This document shows positions 1 to 7,949 of a stretch of DNA of 10,930 nucleotides, piece after piece. A program made the position numbers and the translations under genes. The notes under the pieces are model-generated. The model saw only the letters and a list, made by a program, of their open reading frames with translations, had not been told where the DNA came from and ran no database searches. Source of the stretch: Candidatus Mediterraneibacter gallistercoris (lineage in GTDB: Bacteria > Bacillota_A > Clostridia > Lachnospirales > Lachnospiraceae). How positions within the stretch are numbered: the stretch's first letter is position 1; each line of letters opens with the position of its first letter. Where the stretch lies: assembly GCA_019119745.1 (NCBI GenBank), contig DWWI01000174.1, forward strand, positions 1 to 10,930, read 5' to 3'.

Positions 1-31
1 ATATTATCAGACAATTATAAATAATTTCTTG

Positions 32-60
32 TTTACAAAAGAAAAAAAATCGTGTATAGT
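32..60 (+). promoter_or_regulatory. Sigma-A-type promoter of gltBD
   Basis: A -35 box TTTACA (32-37) and a -10 box TATAGT (55-60) lie exactly 17 bases apart, and each differs from consensus at one position. Transcription should start around 66-68, giving a leader of only about 30 bases, too short for a riboswitch. A perfect AT-rich inverted repeat (AATTAT-AA-ATAATT, 13-26) sits just upstream of the -35 box and could bind an activator, but this is speculative. I see no classical TnrA/GlnR palindrome (TGTNA-N7-TNACA). Confidence 0.8.
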
Positions 61-95
61 CTTTTTCATAAAATGCAAAGGAGAGGACAGCGATC

Positions 96-3000
96 ATGAG
101 AAGAGCAAATGAAACCCTTCAAAATGAAGGACAGCAGATGGAAACAGCGCAGCATGAAACCGCGAAGAGTGATATCCCGCAGGGACTTTACCGTGAGAGT
201 TTTGAACACGATAACTGCGGTATCGGTGCGATCGTAAATATCAAAGGCGTGAAAAGCCACAGTACAGTTGCCGGAGCGCTTAAGATCGTAGAGCACTTGG
301 AGCACAGAGCAGGAAAGGACGCAGAAGGAAAGACCGGAGACGGTGTCGGTATTCTTCTGCAGGTATCCCATAAGTTCTTTCAGAAAGTCTGTAAGCCGCT
401 GGGGATTGACCTGAAAGGCGAGAGAGATTACGGTGTCGGGATGTTCTTCCTGCCGCAGGATGAGCTGAAACGCAATCAGGCTAAAAATATCTTTGAAGTT
501 ATTGTAAAGAAAGAAGGCCTGAATTTCCTCGGCTGGAGAGAAGTTCCGGTACATCCGGAAGTGCTCGGCAAGACCGCTGTTGATTGTATGCCCTGTATCA
601 TGCAGGCATTTATCGAGCGCCCGCAGCAGATCAATAAAGGAATCGACTTCGACCGTCGTCTCTATGTGGTCAGACGAGTGTTTGAGCAGAGCAGCGATGA
701 TACATATGTAGTATCACTTTCCAGCCGTACGATCGTATACAAGGGAATGTTCCTTGTAGGTCAGCTCCGTCAGTTTTTCGGAGATCTTCAGGACGAGGAT
801 TATGAGTCGGCTATTGCTATGGTACATTCCCGTTTCAGTACGAATACAACACCGAGCTGGCAGAGAGCTCATCCGAACCGTTTTATCGTGCACAACGGTG
901 AGATTAATACGATCCGCGGTAATGCGGACAAAATGCGTGCCCGTGAAGAGACGATGGAAGCAGGAAAGCTTAAAGGTGAGCTGCACAAGGTGCTTCCGGC
1001 GATCAATACGTCCGGCTCAGATTCGGCTATGCTCGACAACGCCCTTGAATTCATGGTAATGAGCGGCATGGATCTTCCGCTTGCAGTGATGATCTGTATC
1101 CCGGAGCCGTGGGTAAACAACCGGAGCATGTCTCAGAACAAGAAGGATTTCTACCAGTATTATGCGACTATGATGGAGCCGTGGGACGGTCCGGCTTCTA
1201 TCCTGTTCTCTGACGGTGATGTGATGGGAGCAGTGCTTGACCGCAACGGTCTTCGCCCGTCGAGATACTATATTACTGACGATGATAACCTGATCCTCTC
1301 TTCAGAAGTAGGAGTGCTGGACATTGATCCGTCCAAGATCCTTGTGAAGGAACGCCTGCATCCGGGTAAGATGCTTCTTGTTGACACGGTTGCGGGAAGA
1401 GTTATTGACGATGAGGAACTGAAAGAGAAATACGCGAACGAGGAACCTTACGGAGAGTGGCTGGACAGCAATCTGATTCAGCTGAAGGATCTTCCGATCC
1501 CGAACAAAGATATTCCGAAGTATACGAAAGAGGAATGCACCCGCCTCCAGAAAGCGTTTGGTTATGCCTATGAGGATGTAAAGACTTCTATCCTTACAAT
1601 GGCGAAGAACGGCGGAGAGGGAATCGCGGCCATGGGTATCGATACTCCGCTCTCGGTTCTTTCCAAGAAGAGACAGCCTCTGTTCGGCTATTTTAAACAG
1701 CTGTTCGCGCAGGTTACAAACCCGCCGATCGATGCGATCCGCGAGGAGATTGTCACCTCGACTACGATTTATGTCGGAAAAGACGGAAACCTGCTTGAAA
1801 AGAAAGAGGAGAACTGTAAGATGCTCAGGGTTAACAATCCGATCCTGACAAATACAGATCTCCTGAAGATCAAAAATATGAAAGTGGAAGGATTCAAGGT
1901 AGCTGAGATCCCGATTACCTACTATAAAAATACAAGTCTTGAGAAGGCCATAGAGTATCTTTTTATAGAGGTAGACAGAGTGATCCGCGGCGGCGCCAAT
2001 ATTCTGATCCTGACAGACCGTGATGTAGACGAGTATCACGTGGCAATCCCGTCACTGCTGGCAGTGTCCGGTCTGCAGCAGCATCTGGTCCGCACGAAGA
2101 AGAGAACTTCCGTGGCAATGATTCTTGAGAGCGGCGAACCGAGAGAGGTACATCATTTTGCAACTCTGCTGGGCTACGGCGCATGTGCGATCAATCCGTA
2201 TCTGGCTCACGAGTCTATCCGCCAGCTGATTGAATCAAGACTGCTCCACAAGGATTACTATGCGGCAGTAGACGACTATAACAGCGCAGTAATCCACGGA
2301 ATTGTCAAGATTGCGTCCAAGATGGATATTTCTACGATCCAGTCCTATCAGGGAGCAAAGATCTTTGAGGCGATCGGACTTAAGAAAGAGTTTATCGACA
2401 GGTACTTTACAGATACTGTAAGCCGTGTCGGCGGTATCGGCATCGAAGAGATTGCAGAAGATTATACGGCGTTCCATACACAGGCATTTGATCCGCTGGG
2501 ACTTGACGGCGATATGACTCTTGACAGCGTGGGACGTCACAAATATAAGAGCGGCGGAGAAGAACATCTGTACAATCCGCAGACGATCCATATGCTCCAG
2601 CAGTCTACAAGACGCGGCGACTATGATATGTTCAAGCAGTATACAAAGATGGTTGACGCAGAAGGAGAAAAGGTCAACTTAAGAGGACAGCTCGACTTCA
2701 ATTATCCGAAGAAAGGTGTTCCGATCGAAGAAGTGGAGAGTGTGGACTCCATTGTAACAAGATTTAAGACGGGAGCTATGTCTTACGGTTCTATCTCTAA
2801 GGAAGCCCATGAGACTCTTGCCATCGCTATGAACCGTCTCCACGGAAAATCCAATTCCGGTGAAGGTGGTGAGGAGATCGAAAGACTGGATACGGACCGC
2901 TGTTCTGCGATCAAGCAGGTGGCGTCAGGACGTTTCGGTGTTACATCCAGATATCTGGTGAGCGCACAGGAGATCCAGATCAAGATGGCACAGGGCGCGA

Positions 3001-4688
3001 AGCCGGGCGAGGGCGGACATCTGCCGGGAGGAAAGGTCTATCCGTGGATCGCGAAGACCCGTCATTCAACGCCGGGAGTGAGCCTGATCTCACCGCCGCC
3101 GCACCACGATATCTATTCCATCGAGGACTTGGCGCAGCTGATCTATGACCTGAAAAATGCGAATAAAAAAGCAAGAATTTCAGTAAAACTTGTATCCGAA
3201 GCAGGCGTCGGAACCGTAGCCGCCGGTGTGGCGAAGGCAGGCGCAGGCGTTATCCTGATCTCCGGTTATGACGGAGGAACAGGAGCGGCACCGAGAAGCT
3301 CTATTCAGAATGCAGGACTTCCGTGGGAACTGGGACTCGCAGAGACGCACCAGACTCTGATCCAGAACGGACTGCGCGAGCGTGTCCGCATCGAGACAGA
3401 CGGAAAGCTTATGAGCGGAAGAGATGTTGCCATCGCGGCACTGCTCGGAGCGGAGGAATTCGGATTTGCAACAGCGCCGCTTGTAACCATGGGATGTGTC
3501 ATGATGCGTGTCTGCAATCTGGATACCTGTCCGGTAGGTGTGGCAACACAGAATCCGGAACTGAGAAAGCGTTTTACAGGTAAACCGGAATATGTAATGA
3601 ACTTCATGCGTTTCATTGCAGAAGAGTTGAGAGAATATATGGCGAAACTGGGTGTGCGCACAGTGGATGAACTGGTAGGACGTACAGATCTTCTGAAAGT
3701 GAAAGATGAGCCTACATCCAGCCGTGCCGCAACACTTGACCTCTCCGGTGTGCTTTATAATCCGTATGCAAAGCAGAAGAAAGGCATGATCTTTAATCCG
3801 AAGAAAGTGTTTGACTTCGAGCTTGAGAAAACACTGGATGAAAAAGTTCTCGTTAAACAGCTTCTCCCTGCACTGGAGAAAGGACAGAAGAGAAGCCTTG
3901 AGATCGATGTCACCAATACAGACCGTACATTCGGTACGATCTTCGGATCTGAGATCACGAGAAGATATCCGGAAGGTCTGGAAGATGACAGTTTCGTAAT
4001 TAAGTGTAAAGGCGCAGGCGGACAGAGCTTCGGCGCGTTTATCCCGAAAGGACTGACTCTGGAGCTGGTGGGAGACAGTAACGATTATTTCGGAAAAGGT
4101 CTCTCCGGCGGTAAGCTTGTCGTATGCCCGCCTAATGGAACAAAGTTTAAATCTGACGAGAATATTATAATAGGAAACGTTGCATTCTACGGCGCGACAA
4201 GCGGAAAGGCATTTGTAAACGGCGTGGCAGGAGAACGTTTCTGCGTGAGAAACTCCGGTGTGCGCGCAGTTGTAGAGGGCGTGGGCGACCATGGCTGTGA
4301 ATATATGACCGGCGGATGCGTTGTCGTGCTCGGAAAAGTCGGCAAGAACTTTGCAGCCGGCATGAGCGGCGGTATCGCGTATGTCCTTGATATGGACAGC
4401 ACACTTTATACAAGAGTCAATAAAGCGATGGTTAAGATCCAGCGTGTAACTGACAAATATGACGTGCAGGAGTTAAAGAGCATGATTCAGGAACACGTCT
4501 CATATACAAATTCAGAAGTGGGCAAACGGATTCTGGATCACTTCGAAGATTATCTTCCGAAATTCAAAAAGATCATCCCGGAAGATTACGAGAAGATGAT
4601 GGCTGCAATCTTCCAGATGGAAGAAAAGGGATTAAGCAGAGAAAAAGCACAGATCGAAGCATTCAATAAGATCAAAAACGGAAGATAG
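96..4688 (+). CDS. gltB: Glutamate synthase (NADPH-GOGAT) large subunit
   Basis: This is the cytoplasmic alpha subunit of glutamate synthase. It hydrolyses glutamine, channels the ammonia to 2-oxoglutarate, and reduces the iminoglutarate to glutamate on FMN. Its 1530 residues match the family (about 1500). Domains in order are: class II glutamine amidotransferase with likely nucleophile Cys41 in HDNCGIG (about 41-430), a central domain (about 480-790), the FMN/synthase barrel (about 830-1210), and the C-terminal GXGXG beta-helix (about 1280-1480). The barrel has YGSIS near 897, GEGGE at 922-926, and the 3Fe-4S cysteines Cys1134, Cys1140 and Cys1145 in C-x5-C-x4-C spacing. The 40 residues before Cys41 fit the propeptide that the family removes to expose an N-terminal cysteine. 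The start at 96 is supported by AAAGGAGAGG (77-86); no equal site precedes the next Met. It is the first gene of a two-gene operon with gltD. Nothing is broken or missing. Confidence 0.97.
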   Translation: MRRANETLQNEGQQMETAQHETAKSDIPQGLYRESFEHDNCGIGAIVNIKGVKSHSTVAGALKIVEHLEHRAGKDAEGKTGDGVGILLQVSHKFFQKVCKPLGIDLKGERDYGVGMFFLPQDELKRNQAKNIFEVIVKKEGLNFLGWREVPVHPEVLGKTAVDCMPCIMQAFIERPQQINKGIDFDRRLYVVRRVFEQSSDDTYVVSLSSRTIVYKGMFLVGQLRQFFGDLQDEDYESAIAMVHSRFSTNTTPSWQRAHPNRFIVHNGEINTIRGNADKMRAREETMEAGKLKGELHKVLPAINTSGSDSAMLDNALEFMVMSGMDLPLAVMICIPEPWVNNRSMSQNKKDFYQYYATMMEPWDGPASILFSDGDVMGAVLDRNGLRPSRYYITDDDNLILSSEVGVLDIDPSKILVKERLHPGKMLLVDTVAGRVIDDEELKEKYANEEPYGEWLDSNLIQLKDLPIPNKDIPKYTKEECTRLQKAFGYAYEDVKTSILTMAKNGGEGIAAMGIDTPLSVLSKKRQPLFGYFKQLFAQVTNPPIDAIREEIVTSTTIYVGKDGNLLEKKEENCKMLRVNNPILTNTDLLKIKNMKVEGFKVAEIPITYYKNTSLEKAIEYLFIEVDRVIRGGANILILTDRDVDEYHVAIPSLLAVSGLQQHLVRTKKRTSVAMILESGEPREVHHFATLLGYGACAINPYLAHESIRQLIESRLLHKDYYAAVDDYNSAVIHGIVKIASKMDISTIQSYQGAKIFEAIGLKKEFIDRYFTDTVSRVGGIGIEEIAEDYTAFHTQAFDPLGLDGDMTLDSVGRHKYKSGGEEHLYNPQTIHMLQQSTRRGDYDMFKQYTKMVDAEGEKVNLRGQLDFNYPKKGVPIEEVESVDSIVTRFKTGAMSYGSISKEAHETLAIAMNRLHGKSNSGEGGEEIERLDTDRCSAIKQVASGRFGVTSRYLVSAQEIQIKMAQGAKPGEGGHLPGGKVYPWIAKTRHSTPGVSLISPPPHHDIYSIEDLAQLIYDLKNANKKARISVKLVSEAGVGTVAAGVAKAGAGVILISGYDGGTGAAPRSSIQNAGLPWELGLAETHQTLIQNGLRERVRIETDGKLMSGRDVAIAALLGAEEFGFATAPLVTMGCVMMRVCNLDTCPVGVATQNPELRKRFTGKPEYVMNFMRFIAEELREYMAKLGVRTVDELVGRTDLLKVKDEPTSSRAATLDLSGVLYNPYAKQKKGMIFNPKKVFDFELEKTLDEKVLVKQLLPALEKGQKRSLEIDVTNTDRTFGTIFGSEITRRYPEGLEDDSFVIKCKGAGGQSFGAFIPKGLTLELVGDSNDYFGKGLSGGKLVVCPPNGTKFKSDENIIIGNVAFYGATSGKAFVNGVAGERFCVRNSGVRAVVEGVGDHGCEYMTGGCVVVLGKVGKNFAAGMSGGIAYVLDMDSTLYTRVNKAMVKIQRVTDKYDVQELKSMIQEHVSYTNSEVGKRILDHFEDYLPKFKKIIPEDYEKMMAAIFQMEEKGLSREKAQIEAFNKIKNGR

Positions 4689-4692
4689 GAGG
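4687..4692 (+). promoter_or_regulatory. Ribosome binding site of gltD overlapping the gltB stop
   Basis: AGGAGG, a perfect Shine-Dalgarno core, shares two bases with the gltB TAG stop codon (4686-4688) and lies 8 bases before the GTG at 4701. It fixes the GTG start of gltD. It also suggests translational coupling, which would help keep the two subunits in balance. Confidence 0.85.
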
Positions 4693-4700
4693 CGCGAAAA

Positions 4701-6200
4701 GTGGGAAAACCGACAGGATTTATGGATTATGCAAGAAAAGACAAGACAGCGGAACAGCCGCTTGAGAGAATCAAGCATTTTAATGAGTTCTATACGCCTC
4801 TTACGAAAGAGGAACAGGAACTGCAGGGGGCGCGGTGCATGGCGTGCGGCGTGCCGTTCTGCCAGTCAGGCTTAAATCTGATGGGGATGGCCAGCGGATG
4901 CCCGCTGCATAACCTTGTGCCGGAGTGGAATGATCTGATCTATAACGGCAACTGGGAGGAGGCATATTACCGTCTGGCAAAGACAAATAACTTCCCGGAG
5001 TTTACTTCCAGAGTATGTCCGGCTCTCTGTGAGAATGCATGTACGTGCGGCCTGAATCAGGATCCGGTGGCGTCAAAGAGCAATGAATACGCCATCATTG
5101 AAAATGCGTATGACAAGGGATATGCAAAAGCACGTCCGCCGAAAGTGCGTACAGGCAAAAAAGTGGCTGTCATCGGTTCCGGTCCGTCCGGACTGGCGGC
5201 AGCGGATCTTCTCAACAGAAGAGGACATCAGGTCACTGTGTTCGAGCGGGAGGATAAACCGGGCGGACTGCTCCGTTACGGTATTCCGAATATGAAACTG
5301 GAGAAGCAGTATATTGACAGAAAACTTAAGATCATGGAGGAAGAAGGCGTTGAGTTCCGCGTGAACTGCAATGTAGGAAAGGATGTAAAACCGGCGCAGC
5401 TCTTAAAAGAGTACGACCGCATCGTCCTTGCCTGTGGAGCGTCCCATCCCCGCGATATCAAAGCCCCGGGGCGTGACGCGGAGGGAATCTATTTTGCGGT
5501 GGATTTCCTGAAGTCCACGACGAAAGCTCTCTGGTCTCATAATATGCAGCTTAAGGACGGGACATATATTTCCGCAAAAGGAAAAAATGTAATCGTCATC
5601 GGCGGCGGAGATACTGGAAATGACTGTGTCGGTACTTCCATCCGCCACGGCGCCAAGTCTGTGCTCCAGCTGGAGATGATGCCGAAAGCCCCGGATCAGA
5701 GAACAGAGACAAATCCGTGGCCGGAGTGGCCGAGGATCTGCAAGACAGATTACGGCCAGCAGGAAGCGATCGCTGTGTTCGGACATGATCCTCGTGTCTA
5801 CCAGACAACGGTGAAAGAGTTTGTAAAAGACAAGAAAGGCAGACTCTGCAAAGCCGTACTCGTCAAGCTGGAGAGCAAGAAAGACGAAAAGACCGGAAGA
5901 ATGTATATGGCAGAGATTCCGGGCAGCGAGTACACGGTAGATGCAGATCTTGTACTGATCGCGGCAGGATTCCTCGGAAGCGAAGAGTATGTCACGAAAG
6001 CGTTCGGTGTGGAAGTCAATGAGCGTACAAATGTAAAGACAGAGCCGGGTAAATATGCGACAAATATCAAGCATGTATTTACAGCCGGTGATATGCACAG
6101 AGGACAGTCGCTTGTCGTATGGGCAATCCGCGAGGGACGTGAGGCTGCAAGAGATGTCGATGAGAGTCTGATGGGATATACAAATCTGAATATACAGTAG
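4701..6200 (+). CDS. gltD: Glutamate synthase (NADPH-GOGAT) small subunit
   Basis: This beta subunit takes electrons from NADPH on FAD and passes them through 4Fe-4S clusters to the large subunit. Its 499 residues are normal for the family. The N-terminal region has two cysteine groups: Cys46, Cys49, Cys54 and Cys67, then Cys106, Cys110, Cys114 and Cys116. A FAD Rossmann motif GSGPSG lies at 159-164, an NADPH Rossmann motif GGGDTG at 301-306, and the C-terminal AGD FAD motif at 462-464 is followed by a helix (QSLVVWAIREG). The start is GTG, chosen from the AGGAGG at 4687-4692. Only 12 bases separate it from gltB and a terminator follows, so the pair is a closed operon. Homologous subunits occur in other flavoprotein complexes such as NfnB and dihydropyrimidine dehydrogenase, but the gltB neighbour settles the assignment. 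Confidence 0.96.
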   Translation: MGKPTGFMDYARKDKTAEQPLERIKHFNEFYTPLTKEEQELQGARCMACGVPFCQSGLNLMGMASGCPLHNLVPEWNDLIYNGNWEEAYYRLAKTNNFPEFTSRVCPALCENACTCGLNQDPVASKSNEYAIIENAYDKGYAKARPPKVRTGKKVAVIGSGPSGLAAADLLNRRGHQVTVFEREDKPGGLLRYGIPNMKLEKQYIDRKLKIMEEEGVEFRVNCNVGKDVKPAQLLKEYDRIVLACGASHPRDIKAPGRDAEGIYFAVDFLKSTTKALWSHNMQLKDGTYISAKGKNVIVIGGGDTGNDCVGTSIRHGAKSVLQLEMMPKAPDQRTETNPWPEWPRICKTDYGQQEAIAVFGHDPRVYQTTVKEFVKDKKGRLCKAVLVKLESKKDEKTGRMYMAEIPGSEYTVDADLVLIAAGFLGSEEYVTKAFGVEVNERTNVKTEPGKYATNIKHVFTAGDMHRGQSLVVWAIREGREAARDVDESLMGYTNLNIQ

Positions 6201-6225
6201 AAACAGTACAGAATGTGCTGGTGGG

Positions 6226-6263
6226 AAAAGGTGTTGTCATGTGTGAATGAACGATGCCTTTTT
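6226..6263 (+). terminator. Rho-independent terminator of gltBD
   Basis: The left arm AAAAGGTGTTGTCAT (6226-6240) pairs with 6247-6262 through about 15 pairs, including three G-U pairs and one bulged A. The loop is 6 bases (6241-6246). The right arm ends in CCTTTTT, so the A-run pairs with the T-tract. It lies 26 bases after the gltD stop. Confidence 0.75.
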
Positions 6264-6328
6264 CTATTATCTGATGCGTCAAATTTAGAGTAAAAAGAGT
6301 GTATTGTGTGAAAATTTAGCTGATATTG

Positions 6329-6357
6329 TTGAAAAAGATGCATTTCTGCGGTATTAT
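6329..6357 (+). promoter_or_regulatory. Promoter of the first NlpC/P60 gene
   Basis: TTGAAA (6329-6334) and TATTAT (6352-6357) are 17 bases apart. The box, its spacer motif TTTCTG and the distance to the start codon are shared with the proximal promoter of the downstream paralogue. Upstream, AAATTTAG occurs twice (6281-6288 and 6312-6319), 31 bases apart, close to three helical turns. This could be an activator site, or chance in AT-rich DNA. Confidence 0.7.
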
Positions 6358-6619
6358 TCATTTGTAAAATTGCTAAATGTGAGTAGACAGTACAGGTGAA
6401 AATATGAAAAACAGAAGATTACATAATATATTAATCACAACAGGAGTGATCTGTGCTCTGACAGTGACCCCTGTATGTGCGGCGTCTGACAGTACGTTGG
6501 ACAGTCTCCAGAGTGAGCAGAATAATCTGGAGAATCAGAAAAGCAGCGCCCAGGGTGAGTTGAACAGTCTGCAGGCAGAACTGGAAACACTGTTGTCAAA
6601 GATCTCGGATTTGGAGGGC

Positions 6620-6622
6620 TAG
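6620..6622 (+). other. Premature amber codon in the first NlpC/P60 gene
   Basis: In the context GAG-GGC-TAG-CTC, the TAG occupies the position of the CAG in the paralogue (LEDQLI there, LEG*LI here). A single C-to-T transition explains it. TAG also ends both gltB and gltD in this window, so the codon is a real stop in this genome and general amber reassignment is unlikely. Confidence 0.9.
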
Positions 6623-7162
6623 CTCATATCCAAAGGACAGGAGATTTCGCAGGCGGAGAAGGATCTGAAAGCGGCGGAAGAGAAACGTCAGGAACAGTAC
6701 GACGCTATGAAACTGAGGATTAAATATATCTATGAGTCGGGCGGTGACGCGGCGGCTCTGGAGAGAGTAATTACCTCTGGGGATATAACGAGTATGCTTA
6801 CGCAGGCGGAATATTCGCAGCAGGTACATGAATATGACCGGAAACAGCTCCAGGCATATGCCGAGACCGTACAGGAGATTGAAGATCTTCAGAATACTCT
6901 TGAGAAAGATATGTCAAAACTGGAAAATCTCGAATCTGACTATGCGGAACAGCAGGAGACACTGAATACGACAATTTCCTCAAAGCAGGATGAAATTTCC
7001 GATCTGGATGGAATGCTTCAGGATGCGGCAAGAAAAGTTCTGGAAGAACAGCAGCGGCAGCAGGAGGCAGAGCAGCAGGCACGGTCTGAGCAGGCCGGCA
7101 CTGGCAGCAGTTCTGCTGAAGTTCAGAATAGTAGCAGCGAAACGGAATCAGATAGTGAAAAT

Positions 7163-7270
7163 ACGCAAGGCGGGGGAAGTACACAAGGCAGTGGAAGTAC
7201 ACAAGGCAGTGGAAGTACACAAGGCAGTGGAAGTACACAAGGCGGCGGAAGTACGCAAGGCGGCGGTTCC
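7163..7270 (+). repeat. 18-bp tandem repeat (six units) in the hydrolase linker
   Basis: Six consecutive 18-base units encode Thr-Gln-Gly-(Gly/Ser)-Gly-Ser. The three units covering 7181-7234 are identical at the DNA level and the others differ at one to four bases. The unit length is a multiple of three, so copy-number change would lengthen or shorten the linker without shifting frame. The downstream paralogue lacks this array. Confidence 0.95.
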
Positions 7271-7711
7271 GGAAGCGGAAATACTTCAACGGAGACGCCT
7301 TCTGCTCCGGATACCGGCGGATCGGATACGGGAAGTTCATCCACGCCTCCCAGCTATGATTCGTCTTCGGGAAGCAGTGTTGTCGGCCGTGCGCAGAGTA
7401 TGATCGGGCGTCCATATGAATGGGGAGCGGCAGGACCGGATTCTTTTGATTGTTCGGGACTTGTAAGCTACTGCCTGACCGGAAGATTTGTTCACCTGTG
7501 GTCGACATCAGATATTATTACATGGCCGCGCGTGAGCAATCCGCAGCCCGGTGATATTTGTGTATCAGCAACACATTGTGGTATATATGTAGGGGGCGGG
7601 ATGATGATCCATGCACCTCAGACGGGGGATGTAGTGAAGCAGAGCGCTGTCCACAGCGGTATGATTTATGTGCGTTATAGCGGCTGAAAAGTTAGATTAA
7701 AACAGGATGAG

Positions 7712-7753
7712 AACAGGGACTTTAAAACAGATGTTTAAAAGTCTCTGTTTTTT
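7712..7753 (+). terminator. Rho-independent terminator after the first NlpC/P60 gene
   Basis: The left arm AACAGGGACTTTAAA (7712-7726) pairs with TTTAAAAGTCTCTGTT (7734-7749) with one bulged A and one G-U pair. A 7-base loop separates the arms and a T-run continues to 7753. It lies 24 bases after the stop codon and separates the two paralogues into different transcripts. Confidence 0.85.
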
Positions 7754-7780
7754 AAATATTACGAAAATGTTAAAAAACTA

Positions 7781-7809
7781 TTGAAATTTATTCTGATATT
7801 TATTATAAT
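7781..7809 (+). promoter_or_regulatory. Distal promoter of the second NlpC/P60 gene
   Basis: TTGAAA (7781-7786) and a perfect TATAAT (7804-7809) are 17 bases apart. A transcript from here would have a leader of about 135 bases that runs through the proximal promoter. I see no convincing riboswitch or strong hairpin in that leader. Confidence 0.6.
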
Positions 7810-7874
7810 CTATTACAGACTGAAAGATTGACAAAAGATAAGCCTCTTGAATATGCTTTTTTAAAGAAATGCTG

Positions 7875-7903
7875 TTGAAAAACACAGCTTTCTGTTGTAT
7901 TAT
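7875..7903 (+). promoter_or_regulatory. Proximal promoter of the second NlpC/P60 gene
   Basis: TTGAAA (7875-7880) and TATTAT (7898-7903) are 17 bases apart. The hexamers, the TTTCTG in the spacer and the distance of 46 bases between the -10 box and the ATG are the same as at the first paralogue. That conservation supports this as a genuine promoter rather than a chance match. Confidence 0.7.
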
Positions 7904-7949
7904 GCATATACGTGGGGACATAGATAATATAACAGGGAAAGGTGAAAAG

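Larger units (their letters stand above)
6404..7687 (+). pseudogene. Secreted coiled-coil NlpC/P60 peptidoglycan hydrolase, interrupted by an in-frame TAG
   Basis: Read through, this is a 427-codon SagA/PcsB-like wall hydrolase. A signal peptide (about 1-26, cleavage near VCA|AS) is followed by a coiled coil (about 28-225), a Gly/Ser/Thr/Gln linker (about 230-325) and an NlpC/P60 domain (about 326-427). The domain has likely triad Cys350 (FDCSGLVSY), His391 (HCGIY) and His403 (IHAP). The frame is broken by one TAG at 6620-6622 (codon 73), where the downstream paralogue has CAG (Gln). On both sides of the TAG the protein aligns with the paralogue in the same frame, with no other stop or frameshift. 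As written, translation gives a 72-residue secreted coiled-coil stub. An internal restart at 6707 would give 326 residues without a signal peptide, behind only a weak ribosome site (AGGAAC at 6690-6695). The ATG at 6404 is supported by AGGTGA (6394-6399). Alternatives are stop readthrough, a strain polymorphism or a sequencing error. Intact family members cut peptide stems of peptidoglycan; PcsB types are activated by FtsEX. Confidence 0.85.

Noticed and set aside
1..95. Riboswitch or T-box leader before gltB
   Set aside because: The promoter position leaves a leader of only about 30 bases, with no structured element.
3180..4292. Long antisense open frame of 370 codons opposite gltB
   Set aside because: It lies wholly inside a well-supported gene, and its Cys/His/Arg/Ser-rich composition is typical of a shadow frame on the reverse strand. 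The frames at 1302-2039 and 5403-6098 on the minus strand are rejected for the same reason.
6363..6379. WalR-type box downstream of the first hydrolase promoter
   Set aside because: TGTAAA is followed after five bases by TAAATG, which does not match the second half-site TGTWAH.
6620..6622. Amber codon reassigned to glutamine across the genome, or encoding pyrrolysine
   Set aside because: TAG terminates both gltB and gltD in this window, and the gltB TAG is followed directly by the gltD ribosome site. No pyrrolysine-type context is visible.
6798..7508. Minus-strand open frame with repeated VYFHCL peptides
   Set aside because: The repeat is the complement of the 18-bp tandem array coding the Thr-Gln-Gly linker. 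The frame has no start context and no recognisable domain.
7836..7864. Possible attenuator hairpin between the two promoters of the second hydrolase (AAGC...GCTTTTTT)
   Set aside because: Only a 4-base stem with an 11-base loop precedes the T-run, which is too weak to call a terminator.
7869..7949. Longer N-terminus for the second hydrolase from the ATG at 7869
   Set aside because: The extra 27 residues precede a clear signal peptide, there is no ribosome site before 7869, the segment contains the proximal promoter, and AAAGGTGA supports the ATG at 7950.
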